A DNA stretch of 64,000 bases, taken from the NCBI RefSeq assembly GCF_006094695.1, contig NZ_CP035103.1, forward strand, positions 496,001-560,000. Direction: 5' to 3'. The notes under the pieces were generated by a model. That model saw nothing but the letters and a program-made list of their open reading frames with translations, was not told the DNA's origin and ran no database searches. Below, one piece after another: positions 42,029 through 50,454 of this stretch (within the stretch, counting starts at the first letter, position 1; every line of letters begins with the position of its first letter). The position numbers and the translations under genes were made by a program. The DNA comes from Kocuria rosea (GTDB lineage: Bacteria > Actinomycetota > Actinomycetes > Actinomycetales > Micrococcaceae).

Positions 42029-43506
42029 GCCCGGTGCGCAGCACCGCGGCGGTCGCCGCCGTCGACCTCGGGGCCACCAGCGGGCGCGTGATCCTCGGCG
42101 GCCTCGTGGACGGGCGGCTCCGGATGCGCCACGTGGCCCGCTTCCCCAACCAGCCCGTGCGCCTGCACGAGGGGGACCGGGCCGGGCTGCACTGGAACAT
42201 CACCGAGCTCCACCGGTCCGTGACCGCCGGGCTGGCCCAGGCCCTCCGCCAGGAGCCCGGCGTCGCCTCCGTCGGTGTCGACTCCTGGGCGGTGGACTAC
42301 GCCCTGCTGCGCCACGGACGGATGCTCGGGGTGCCCTACCACTACCGGGACGAGCGCACCGCCGCCGGCGTGGCAACGGTGCACGCCCAAGTAGGCCCGG
42401 AGGAGCTGTACCGGCGCAACGGGCTGCAGCACCTGCCGTTCAACACGGTCTTCCAGCTCGCCGCCGACCGGGCCGCCGGGACGCTGGAGCTCGCCGACCG
42501 GGCGCTGCTGATCCCCGACCTGATCGGGTACTGGCTGACAGGGGAACAGGTCGCCGAGGCCACCAACGCCTCCACCACCGGTCTGCTCGACGCCCGCACC
42601 GGGCAGTGGGACACCGGGCTGCTGGACGAGCTCGGGTTCGCCCGGGAGCTGCTCGCCCCCGTCGTCGCCCCCGGCACCACGATCGGCGAGCTGCTGCCGG
42701 CGGTGGCGGCCGAGCTCGGCGCCGGCCCGGGCCTGCCGGTCACCGCCGTCGGCTCCCACGACACCGCCTCCGCCGTGGCCGCCGTGCCGAGCACCGCCGA
42801 GGACGCGGCCTTCATCTCCTCCGGGACCTGGTCGCTGGTCGGCATCGAGCTGGAGGCACCGGTGCTCGGCGAGGAGAGCCGGGCGGCGAACTTCACCAAC
42901 GAGGGCGGGGTGGACGGGCGGGTCCGCTACCTGAAGAACGTCTCGGGGCTGTGGCTGCTCACCGAGTCCATGCGCACCTGGGACGGGCCCGGCGCCACCG
43001 ACGCCCAGCGCAGCAGCGACCTCGCGGCCCTGCTCGCCGAGGCCGCCGCCGTGACCCGTCCCGTGGCCGTCTTCGACGCCACCGACGACCGCTTCACCGC
43101 CCCGGGGGACATGCCCGCCCGCATCACCGCCTGGTGCCGGGAGCACGACGTCGAGCCCCCGCGCGGCCGCGCCGAGGTGGTGCGCTCGATCCTGGAGTCC
43201 CTGGCCGCGGCCTACGCCACCACGATCGAGCAGGCCGAGCGGCTGTCCGGGCGGAGCATCCGCACCGTGCACGTGGTGGGCGGCGGCTCGCAGAACGCCC
43301 TGCTGTGCCAGCTCACCGCCGACCGCACCGGCCGCACCGTGCACGCCGGCCCCGTGGAGGCCACCGCGATCGGCAACGTCCTGGTCCAGCTGCGGGCCGC
43401 CGGCGTCCTCTCCGGCACCCTGGAGGCCCTGCGGGAGCTCGTGGCCCGGACGTTCGAACCCGTCCGCTACGAACCGCGGGTGCTCAGCCCCGCCTGCCGG
43501 TCGTGA
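42025..43506 (+). CDS. rhaB: rhamnulokinase
   Basis: A 493-residue FGGY-type sugar kinase. The N-terminal VAAVDLGATSGRVILG supplies the phosphate-1 loop; GVDSWAVDYALL (about 80) is the rhamnulokinase hallmark. VGSHDTASAVAAVP (about 240-253) and HVVGGGSQNALLCQLTAD (about 415-432, adenosine loop) are in order. It phosphorylates rhamnulose at O1. GTG 42025 overlaps the preceding stop. The GH3 gene follows 50 bases downstream of its stop, or overlaps it if a GTG at 43503 is used. Confidence 0.95.
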   Translation: MSPVRSTAAVAAVDLGATSGRVILGGLVDGRLRMRHVARFPNQPVRLHEGDRAGLHWNITELHRSVTAGLAQALRQEPGVASVGVDSWAVDYALLRHGRMLGVPYHYRDERTAAGVATVHAQVGPEELYRRNGLQHLPFNTVFQLAADRAAGTLELADRALLIPDLIGYWLTGEQVAEATNASTTGLLDARTGQWDTGLLDELGFARELLAPVVAPGTTIGELLPAVAAELGAGPGLPVTAVGSHDTASAVAAVPSTAEDAAFISSGTWSLVGIELEAPVLGEESRAANFTNEGGVDGRVRYLKNVSGLWLLTESMRTWDGPGATDAQRSSDLAALLAEAAAVTRPVAVFDATDDRFTAPGDMPARITAWCREHDVEPPRGRAEVVRSILESLAAAYATTIEQAERLSGRSIRTVHVVGGGSQNALLCQLTADRTGRTVHAGPVEATAIGNVLVQLRAAGVLSGTLEALRELVARTFEPVRYEPRVLSPACRS

Positions 43507-43556
43507 GCGATCTGTGGCACGGTGAGGAGCACGCCCCGGGAGAAAGCGACACCGCC

Positions 43557-46082
43557 ATGACCGACGCCATCCGGACCTCCGGCCGGGCCGCCCGCCTCAC
43601 GGAGCTCGTCGACCGGCTCTCCCTGGCGGAGAAGGTCCACCTGCTCACCGGCGAGACCGCCTTCACCCTGCCCGGCAACGAGAGGATCGGCCTGGCGGCC
43701 CTGGCCTTCTCGGACGGCCCCACCGGCGTCCGAGGGCTGACCTTCGTGGGTGGGGACGCCGTGGCCCTGTTCCCCAGCGCGACCCTGATCGCCGGGGCCT
43801 TCGACGACGGGATCGCCGAGGAGGTGGGGCGGATGCTGGCCGAGGAGGCCCAGCGCCAGCACATCCACGTGGTCCTCGGTCCCACGATCAACCTGCACCG
43901 GACTCCGCTGGGCGGGCGGCTGTTCGAGGCCTACTCCGAGGACCCGTACCTCACCGGGCGCACGGCGGCCGCCTACGTGCGCGGCATGCAGGAGCGCGGG
44001 ACCGCCGCATGCCTGAAGCACCTGGTGGCCAACGAGTCCGAGACGCTGCGCAACTTCATGGACTCCCGGGTCCCGGAGACCGCACTGCGCGAGCTGTACC
44101 TGCTGCCCTTCGAGATGGCGGTCCAGGACGCGGGCGCCTGGTCGATGATGGCCGCCTACAACGATGTCAGCGGGGTGGCGGCCACGGAGCACGACCACGT
44201 CCAGAACGGGATCGTCAAGGGCGAGTGGGGCTGGGACGGGCTGATCATGAGCGACTGGTTCGCCACCAAGCGCACCGCGGCCTCCGCCAGCGGCGGCCTG
44301 GACCTCGTCATGCCCGGCCCCGGCGGGCCCTGGGGCGAGCGCCTCGTGACCGCGGTCCGGGCCGGTGAGGTCGCCGAGGAGACGATCGACGACCACGTGC
44401 TGCGGCTGCTGCGCCTGGCCGAGCGGGTCGGCGGGCTCACCCCGCCGGGGCGGCAGTCCCGCCCGTGGGCCCAGGACCTGCCCGCGGTGGACTCCCCGCA
44501 GCGGAAGGAACAGCTGCGCCGGATCGCCGCCCGCGGCATGACGGTCGTGGCGAACGACGGCGTCCTGCCCCTGGCCGTGGAGGGGGATGCCGGCCAGGAC
44601 GTGGCGCTGATCGGACGGCACGCGATCGACACCGTGGACATGGGCGGGGGCTCGGCGGTCGTGAACCCGCCCTACCTGTCCACGATCGCCGAGGGGCTGG
44701 CCGCGCTGCTCGGGGACCGCGTGCGCGTGGCCGACGGACCGGCCGTGCGGACCCGCCCGGTCCCCGCGGACCCCGCCTTCCTCACGGATCCGGCCACCGG
44801 AACCCCCGGGATGCAGGTGGTGCTGCTCGGCGCCGACGGCACCGAGCTCACCCGGTACCACTCCGACTCCCCGGCGATCTCGCTCGACGGGCACGACGAC
44901 CTCGGCGCGGTCCCGGCCACCGCGGTGCTCACCACCGTCCTGGCCAACGACGCGGGACCGGTGCGGCTGGGCGCCGTCGGCGCCGGGCGCTGGGACCTGG
45001 TGGCGGAGGGGCAGGAGCTGTCGGCCGAGCTGCGCCTCGAGGGGCAGGACCCGGGCGAGGCGATGCTGCGCCCGCCGGCCTTCGCCGAGACCGTGGAGCT
45101 GCCGGCTGCGGCCGCCCTCACGGCCACCGTGGCGCCGGCCCCGGTCGACTGGCGGGAGGTGCTCCTGGGCGATCCGGGTCTGGGACTGGCCGAGGAGAGC
45201 CATCTGCTGCAGATGACCACGGCGGGCAAGACGGCCCTGGTGGCCGCCCCGGCCCCGCGCCCCGACGACGACCTGCTCACCGCCGCCGAGGCCGCGGCGG
45301 CGGCCGCCGGCACCACCGTCGTCGTCGTCGGCCTGACCGAGGAGCAGGAGACCGAGGCCGCCGACAAGACGACCCTCGTCCTGCCCGGGCGCCAGGACGA
45401 TCTCGTGCGACGCGTGGCCGCCGCCGCCGAGCGGACCGTGGTCGTCGTCAACGCCGCCACCCCCGTGCTCATGCCCTGGCTGGACCAGGTGGACGCGGTG
45501 CTGGTGGCCGGGCTGCCGGGTCAGGAGGGAGGACACGCCGTGGCCGCCGCCCTGACCGGCGCACTCGAGCCCACCGGGCGACTGGTCACCTCCTGGCCCG
45601 CCGCGGACGGGGCGGCCCCGGCGTGGGACGTGGTCCCGGACGGCGACCGGGCACTGAGCTACGACGACGGCACGTTCATCGGCCACCGGGGCTACCACGC
45701 CGGGCACGCCCCCGCCCCGCTGTTCTGGTTCGGGCACGGCCTGGGCTACGGCACCTGGGAGTACGGGACCGTGCGGGCCCGGGCGGGCGAGGGCGGACCG
45801 GTGGTGGACGTCGAGCTCACGAACACCTCGTCCCGGGCGTCGCGGGAGACCGTGCAGGTCTACCTGGACCCGGCCGAGGACGACCAGCCGATCCGCTTGA
45901 TCGGCTACCAGGGGGTGGACGTCCCCAGCGGGGCCGCGGCCGCCGTCAGGGTGCGCTGCGACGACCGGCTGCTCCGCCGCTGGGACGACGCCGCCGGCAC
46001 CTGGGCACCCCTGGCCGGGGGCGGGGAGCTCGTGCTCGCCCGCGGGCTGGGCGACGTCCGGGCACGGGTTCCCCTGGCCTGA
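43557..46082 (+). CDS. GH3 glycoside hydrolase with PA14-like insert
   Basis: An 841-residue glycosidase. The (beta/alpha)8 domain (about 20-320) has the substrate block KHLVANESETLRNFMDSRV and nucleophile Asp233 in GLIMSDWFATK. An alpha/beta sandwich is interrupted by a PA14-like insert (about 395-540), and the C-terminus is fibronectin-like (about 730-841, VVDVELTNTSSRASRETVQV). The layout fits beta-glucosidases of the bglB/PA14 group. There is no signal peptide, so it should act inside the cell. Its place in a rhamnose operon suggests that it trims imported rhamnosylated glucosides, an inference. Confidence 0.88.
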   Translation: MTDAIRTSGRAARLTELVDRLSLAEKVHLLTGETAFTLPGNERIGLAALAFSDGPTGVRGLTFVGGDAVALFPSATLIAGAFDDGIAEEVGRMLAEEAQRQHIHVVLGPTINLHRTPLGGRLFEAYSEDPYLTGRTAAAYVRGMQERGTAACLKHLVANESETLRNFMDSRVPETALRELYLLPFEMAVQDAGAWSMMAAYNDVSGVAATEHDHVQNGIVKGEWGWDGLIMSDWFATKRTAASASGGLDLVMPGPGGPWGERLVTAVRAGEVAEETIDDHVLRLLRLAERVGGLTPPGRQSRPWAQDLPAVDSPQRKEQLRRIAARGMTVVANDGVLPLAVEGDAGQDVALIGRHAIDTVDMGGGSAVVNPPYLSTIAEGLAALLGDRVRVADGPAVRTRPVPADPAFLTDPATGTPGMQVVLLGADGTELTRYHSDSPAISLDGHDDLGAVPATAVLTTVLANDAGPVRLGAVGAGRWDLVAEGQELSAELRLEGQDPGEAMLRPPAFAETVELPAAAALTATVAPAPVDWREVLLGDPGLGLAEESHLLQMTTAGKTALVAAPAPRPDDDLLTAAEAAAAAAGTTVVVVGLTEEQETEAADKTTLVLPGRQDDLVRRVAAAAERTVVVVNAATPVLMPWLDQVDAVLVAGLPGQEGGHAVAAALTGALEPTGRLVTSWPAADGAAPAWDVVPDGDRALSYDDGTFIGHRGYHAGHAPAPLFWFGHGLGYGTWEYGTVRARAGEGGPVVDVELTNTSSRASRETVQVYLDPAEDDQPIRLIGYQGVDVPSGAAAAVRVRCDDRLLRRWDDAAGTWAPLAGGGELVLARGLGDVRARVPLA

Positions 46083-46090
46083 CGGTGGGA

Positions 46091-46120
46091 ACGTCCCTGC
46101 GCGCGGGGCCGCAGGGACGT
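46091..46120 (+). terminator. terminator of the rhamnose operon
   Basis: ACGTCCCTGCG (46091-46101) and CGCAGGGACGT (46110-46120) form a perfect 11-bp stem around an eight-base loop, 8 bases after the GH3 stop. There is no T-run, as usual here. Confidence 0.65.
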
Positions 46121-46166
46121 CGTGCCCGTCCGGACGCCCGGTGACGCGCCAGGACAGGCCCGTGGA

Positions 46167-46376
46167 TCAGACCATGAGGTCGCGCCGCTCGAAGGCAGCG
46201 GCGCCCCCTGCCGCCGCCAGGACCGCCGGCGCGGCCAGCAGCCCCAGACCGGACCAGTCGACACCGGTGGCCGGCGGTTCGGCGCCGATGTACCAGTGGA
46301 AGGGGGAGATCCGCTCCATCCAGGGCGCCTCCCCGACCCGGACCTCGAGGTCCACGCCGTGGAGGGACCCACCCAT
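46167..46376 (-). pseudogene. remnant of an ABC-2-type permease gene
   Basis: The minus-strand frame reads VRVGEAPWMERISPFHWYIG, then AEPPATGVDWSGLGLLAA, PAVLAAAGGAAAFERRDLMV. This is the typical C-terminus of ABC-2 permeases, where ISPFHWY is followed by a last membrane segment and FERRDL. Only about 60 of the usual 250-500 residues remain. No ATPase gene or upstream half is found; the sequence right before it is unrelated. The open frame may still be read from an ATG at 46376, but it cannot make a working transporter. Confidence 0.65.
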
Positions 46377-46441
46377 CCGATGCCGCCCCGGCGCCGAACA
46401 TCCTCACGAGAGCACCCCATCGAGGAGGAGAAAGAGGCGTC

Positions 46442-47236
46442 ATGGCCTTCGACATCGACCGGTTCGCCGAGGAGTCCACCAGTCTGCACTGGGAGGACCT
46501 GGGGCTCGAGGCCCTGCGCGAGGACCCCCTGCCCCCGGAGACGCTGCGCACGCTGCGGTACATGTGCGACGTCGAGTTCCACACCGTCTGCTACCTGCGG
46601 GACATGCTCGTCAGCCCCTCCCGCAAGGACCCCGAGGTCAGCACCTTCATGACCATGTGGAACCGGGAGGAGTTCTGGCACGGGGAGGCCCTCGCCCACG
46701 TGCTGTCCCTGCACGGGATCACCGTGGCCTTCGACGAGCTCAAGGCCAAGCGGGTCAAGCTCGGCTGGCGCGACCGCATCAACCCGGTGAAGCAGTCGCT
46801 GCTGTCCAACATCGTGGGCACCGACTTCGTCGCCGTGCACATGCTCTGGGGCGCGGTGAACGAACGCTCCGCGGCCGCCGCCTACCGGCGCCTGGCCGCG
46901 CTCGAGGACCACCCCGTGCTCGCCCCGCTGCTGCGGCGCATCGCCGCGCAGGAGACCAAGCACATCGCGTTCTACACCACCCAGGCCCGGGCCCGGCTGC
47001 AGGACAGCCCGAAGGCGCAGAAGCTCGCCCGCCTGGCCCTGCGCACCGCCTGGCAGCCGGTCGGCTCCGGGGTCTCGCCCGAGGAGGAGGTCACCCACGT
47101 CATGGGCCACCTCTTCGCCGGGGCCGAGGGCCGCCGGGAGGTCGAGGCCATCGACCGCCAGATCGCGAAGCTGCCCGGCATGGAGGGACTGACGGTGGTG
47201 GCCGACGCCCTGGACGCCCGGGGCGTGGCCGCGTGA
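46442..47236 (+). CDS. ferritin-like diiron protein
   Basis: A 264-residue helical protein with a full set of diiron-type ligands: Glu45, Glu77-x-x-His80, Glu141 and Glu171-x-x-His174. This is the spacing of four-helix-bundle carboxylate diiron enzymes. The rest (NREEFWHGEALAHVLSLHG, AAYRRLAALEDHP, AQETKHIAFY) resembles acyl-ACP desaturase/ferritin-like actinobacterial proteins. The reaction is unknown; oxidation or oxygen chemistry is a reasonable guess. An AGGAGGAGAAAGAGG site precedes ATG 46442. It overlaps its paralogue downstream by four bases (GTGA). Confidence 0.8.
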   Translation: MAFDIDRFAEESTSLHWEDLGLEALREDPLPPETLRTLRYMCDVEFHTVCYLRDMLVSPSRKDPEVSTFMTMWNREEFWHGEALAHVLSLHGITVAFDELKAKRVKLGWRDRINPVKQSLLSNIVGTDFVAVHMLWGAVNERSAAAAYRRLAALEDHPVLAPLLRRIAAQETKHIAFYTTQARARLQDSPKAQKLARLALRTAWQPVGSGVSPEEEVTHVMGHLFAGAEGRREVEAIDRQIAKLPGMEGLTVVADALDARGVAA

Positions 47237-48066
47237 GCGCGAGCAGCATCTCCGCGGTGGGCGGCCCCCGGTCCGACGTGCGCGCACCCGGGTTCGACGT
47301 GCGCGCCTACGCGCGCGACCCGCACGCGCTGCGCCCGGCCGACCTCGACCTCCAGGCCCTGAACGACCTCGACCCCGGGACCCTGGAGGTGCTGGCGCAC
47401 CTGTGGTGCGTCGAGCGCGGCCTGCTGGACCGGCTGCGGGACCTGCTGGTCACCCCCACCCACGCCGAGGCCCGGGTGACGGCCTTCCTCACCGCGTGGG
47501 CCTACGAGCAGCACTGGCTCGCCGAGACCCTGGGAGCTGTCCTGGCTGCCAACGGCCGCACGGCCCGGGAGCCCGCCGACACGCCCCTCGGCCGGGCCCG
47601 GCGGACCTGGGACGAACGGGCCCGGCCCGCGCTCGGCGCGGTCTCCAGCAATCTGCTGGGCGCCGAGACCACCGGCGCCCAGATGGTCACCGGAGGACTC
47701 GACACCGCCGTGCTCGCCGCGGTCTACCGGCGGCTGGGGGCAGTCGAGCCCCGGCTGGCCGGTACGGCCCGGGAGATCGTGGGACTGAAGGAGCGGCACC
47801 TGGCGTTCTTCGCCGAGGAGGCCGGAGCGCGACTGGACCGCAGTGCGAGCGCGCGCCGGCTCGCCCGCTCCGGGGCGGCCCGGTGGCGGTGGCCCGGCAC
47901 CCGCTACGGCGACCCCGGTCCGCACCGGGCGTGGGTCAGCCGGCTGTTCGCGGACCCGGCCGCCCGTGCCGACCTGCTGGCGGTCGACGAGGACCTCGCC
48001 GCGCTGCCCGGTCTGGCCGGCGCCCGCCCGGTTGCCGCGGCGCTGGGACGCCTCGACCGGGGCTGA
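47233..48066 (+). CDS. ferritin-like paralogue with degenerate metal site
   Basis: A 277-residue protein clearly related to the preceding one. FLTAWAYEQHWLAETLGAVL aligns with FMTMWNREEFWHGEALAHVL and LKERHLAFF with QETKHIAFY. Against that alignment Glu45 and His174 are kept (Glu61, His189). Glu77 is Gln93, His80 is Leu96, Glu141 is Thr158 and Glu171 is Lys186. It should therefore not hold a normal diiron centre. It carries a 15-20-residue longer N-terminus. The start GTG 47233 overlaps the first gene's stop, implying co-translation, perhaps as a heterodimer partner. Confidence 0.75.
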   Translation: MSASSISAVGGPRSDVRAPGFDVRAYARDPHALRPADLDLQALNDLDPGTLEVLAHLWCVERGLLDRLRDLLVTPTHAEARVTAFLTAWAYEQHWLAETLGAVLAANGRTAREPADTPLGRARRTWDERARPALGAVSSNLLGAETTGAQMVTGGLDTAVLAAVYRRLGAVEPRLAGTAREIVGLKERHLAFFAEEAGARLDRSASARRLARSGAARWRWPGTRYGDPGPHRAWVSRLFADPAARADLLAVDEDLAALPGLAGARPVAAALGRLDRG

Positions 48067-48084
48067 GGCGCCCCGGCAGGGGAG

Positions 48085-48870
48085 CTACATCTCCTCCTTC
48101 GGGGTCATCAGCACGAAGACCTCCTGGTCGGGTCCCGCGACGGCTGCCATCCGCCCGTACTCGAAGTCGGAGGGCTCCTGGACGACCGACCCCCCGGCCT
48201 CGCGCACGCGGCGCACGGCGGCGTCGACGTCCTCGACCTGGAACGCGACCGACCAGCCGGGCCGGGCGTCACCGGCCGCGGGGTCGAGACCGCCGATGCC
48301 GCCGGCGGGCATCTGCCCGCCGGGAACGGTGAACAGGGCGTAGGGCATCCGGTCGTCGCCGATGTCCTGGTAGGCGTAGCCGAAGACCGCGGCGTAGAAG
48401 CCCTGGGCGGCGGCGGGATCCCCGGTCATGAGATCGCACCAGACCACCGCGCCGGGCTCCCCGTACGCCTCGAAGCCGGTGTGCTCGTGGGCCTGCCACA
48501 TGCCGAAGGCCGCCCCGGTGCGGTCGACCCACATCCCCATGGAGCCGAAGGCCCCGACCTCCATGGGCTCGAACACCGGGGTGGCCCCGGCCTCGACCGC
48601 CCGGGCGGCATGGGCGGAGATGTCCTCGGTGGCCAGGTAGACCGACCAGACGTGCGGGGCGTCGGCCATGCCCTCCATGGTGGGGGAGAGCCCGGCGACG
48701 GCCCGACCGCCGAGCAGCGCGTTGCAGTAGCCGCCGTACTCGGGCTGGGACTCGGAGTAGGTCCAGCCGAGCACGTCGCGGTAGAAGGCCTGGGTGCGGC
48801 CCAGGTCAGAAGCCATCAGGTCCACCCAGCAGGGCGTGCCGGCCGGCCAGGGTTCGGTGTGCGTGGTCAT
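48085..48870 (-). CDS. VOC-family protein with two glyoxalase-like domains
   Basis: A 261-residue protein with two vicinal-oxygen-chelate units: residues 10-125 (TPCWVDLMASDLGRTQAFYR) and 135-258 (VVWCDLMTGDPAAAQGFYAA). Both carry the DVLGW/AVFGY and MPxGG-type turns. The wording fits the 27 kDa antigen Cfp30B/hydroxylase-like group common in actinobacteria. Whether it binds metal is doubtful, since the usual His/Glu ligands are not all evident. ATG 48870 follows GAAGGAC. It converges with the ferritin-like pair. Confidence 0.85.
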   Translation of the reverse strand: MTTHTEPWPAGTPCWVDLMASDLGRTQAFYRDVLGWTYSESQPEYGGYCNALLGGRAVAGLSPTMEGMADAPHVWSVYLATEDISAHAARAVEAGATPVFEPMEVGAFGSMGMWVDRTGAAFGMWQAHEHTGFEAYGEPGAVVWCDLMTGDPAAAQGFYAAVFGYAYQDIGDDRMPYALFTVPGGQMPAGGIGGLDPAAGDARPGWSVAFQVEDVDAAVRRVREAGGSVVQEPSDFEYGRMAAVAGPDQEVFVLMTPKEEM

Positions 48871-49007
48871 GGCGAAGGTCCTTCCGGGAAGCGGGTGCAG
48901 CGGTGCCGCCGGGGGTCCGCCACGGCGTCCGGGACCCGGACACGATGCGGTGTGACCTCCGACACGTTCCAGGCTAGGCGCCCGCTCGGACGCGCTACCG
49001 GGTCCGC

Positions 49008-50147
49008 TCAGCCGGCCGAGCGGCCCAGCTGCTCCCCGTGGTGGAGGTGGCCGGGGACCGTGCCGGTCAGCACGGTCCCGGCGAGCGCCTCGCCGAGCGC
49101 GGGGGCCTGCTTGAACAGGTTGTGCCCGGCGAGGGCGGTGAGCCCGTCCTCGGACCAGATCCCCACGCCGTCGTCGCCCCAGGGCAGCCGGGTGACCCAG
49201 CAGTGCACGTGGTCCACCGGGCGCGGGTCCAGGCCGGGCAGGGCGCGCCGCACGTAGGCCACGGTCCGGTCGGCCAGGGCGGCGAGCGCCGCGGGATCGG
49301 CGAGGCCGCCGTCCGGGTGGGCGGGCGTGTCGGCGCTGAGGCCCACCGAGAAGTGGCGGCCGTCCGGATACGGCGCGGCGTACACGCCGGTCTCGCCGAA
49401 GGCCCCGCTGCCGTCCTGGAAGGTCGGCAGGCCCCGGGCGGCACCGGGGGACGCGCCGTCCGGGACCGGACCGTGAAGGGCCGGTCCGTCCGGGGCCACG
49501 GCGAACGTGAGGCGGACGTGGGCGCCCACCGCCACGGGCAGGTCGAGCCCGGCGCCGCGGGCCAGCGGGGCGGTGCCCCGGCCGGCGCACAGCACCACGT
49601 GGTCGTAGGTCTCGCCGGTGGTCCCGGTGCGCACCTCCACCGCTCCCGTGCCCGTGCGCCGGACCGCGAGCACGTGCTCGCGCAGCATCGACCCCTCGAG
49701 CCGGCGCGACAGCGCCGCGACGGCGGCGAGGGTGCGGATGGCGCCGCCGCGGACGTCGAGCATCGCCGGGCCGGTCCAGTCGGCGAGCAGCGGCAGCCGC
49801 TCGTGCAGCTCCGCGGGCGACAGGCGCCGCACGGGGACGTCCTCGAACGGCTCCAGGGCGCGGAGCTTGCCCTCCACGCCATCCCCGATCGCCACGGCGC
49901 CGTCGGGGGAGACCAGCTCGACGCCGAACTCCTGCTCCCACTCCCGCCACAGGGCCCGGCTGCGGGCGACCAGCGCCACCAACCGGGGGTCCTCGTGGGC
50001 GTGCCGGAAGATCCGGCCCTGCCCGGCGGACTGCCCGCCGCCGGGCGGCCCGGACTCGTACAGGGTCACGTCGGCGCCGCGCGCCCGCAGGGCGTGGGCG
50101 GCGGCCAGGCCCACGATGCCCGCGCCGACCACGGCCGTGCGGGTCAC
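49008..50147 (-). CDS. FAD-dependent amine oxidase (sarcosine/N-methyltryptophan oxidase type)
   Basis: A 379-residue flavoprotein of the DAO family. The FAD dinucleotide site AVVGAGIVGLAAAHALRARG is at residues 4-23, followed by Glu in TLYESGPPGGGQSAGQGRIF, in which QGRIFRHAH matches the monomeric sarcosine oxidase flavin loop. CWVTRLPWGDDGVGIW and GHNLFKQAPALGEALA are the late family blocks; MSOX-like enzymes bind FAD covalently through a Cys near here, not evident in this copy. It oxidises a small N-methyl or amino compound. The GTG at 50147 has a GGAG ten bases upstream. Confidence 0.85.
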   Translation of the reverse strand: MTRTAVVGAGIVGLAAAHALRARGADVTLYESGPPGGGQSAGQGRIFRHAHEDPRLVALVARSRALWREWEQEFGVELVSPDGAVAIGDGVEGKLRALEPFEDVPVRRLSPAELHERLPLLADWTGPAMLDVRGGAIRTLAAVAALSRRLEGSMLREHVLAVRRTGTGAVEVRTGTTGETYDHVVLCAGRGTAPLARGAGLDLPVAVGAHVRLTFAVAPDGPALHGPVPDGASPGAARGLPTFQDGSGAFGETGVYAAPYPDGRHFSVGLSADTPAHPDGGLADPAALAALADRTVAYVRRALPGLDPRPVDHVHCWVTRLPWGDDGVGIWSEDGLTALAGHNLFKQAPALGEALAGTVLTGTVPGHLHHGEQLGRSAG

Positions 50148-50202
50148 CGGAGGACTCCGGGGACGTTCGTCACGCCGGCCGGGCGCGCTGCCGTCCGGGC
50201 GC

Positions 50203-50409
50203 TCAGCCGTCCTGCCCGGGGTCGGTGCTCTCGCCGAGGATGTCGTCGAAGGCCTCCCGCACGGCCTGCCGGGTGGCCAGGCGCACGCTCGCCGCGCCCT
50301 GCTTGTCCGCGGTGTCGGCGTTCTCGATGTTGCTGCGCTCCTCGCGCTCCTGCTCCAGGGCGTGGTCCCGGGCGGAGCGGATGCGGTCCATGATCTCGTT
50401 GGCTTCCAT
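50203..50409 (-). CDS. small acidic helical hypothetical protein
   Basis: A 68-residue protein, MEANEIMDRIRSARDHALEQ then a run of charged residues (EREERSNIENADTADKQGAA), predicted mostly helical. GGATGGAGACC lies before ATG 50409; an in-frame ATG at 50439 would add ten residues. It lies between the flavoprotein and exporter genes on the same strand. The codon bias is normal for the region. No function is recognised. Confidence 0.5.
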   Translation of the reverse strand: MEANEIMDRIRSARDHALEQEREERSNIENADTADKQGAASVRLATRQAVREAFDDILGESTDPGQDG

Positions 50410-50454
50410 GGTCTCCATCCCATCACGGCCGTCCGACATTGAACAGGGGACTGA

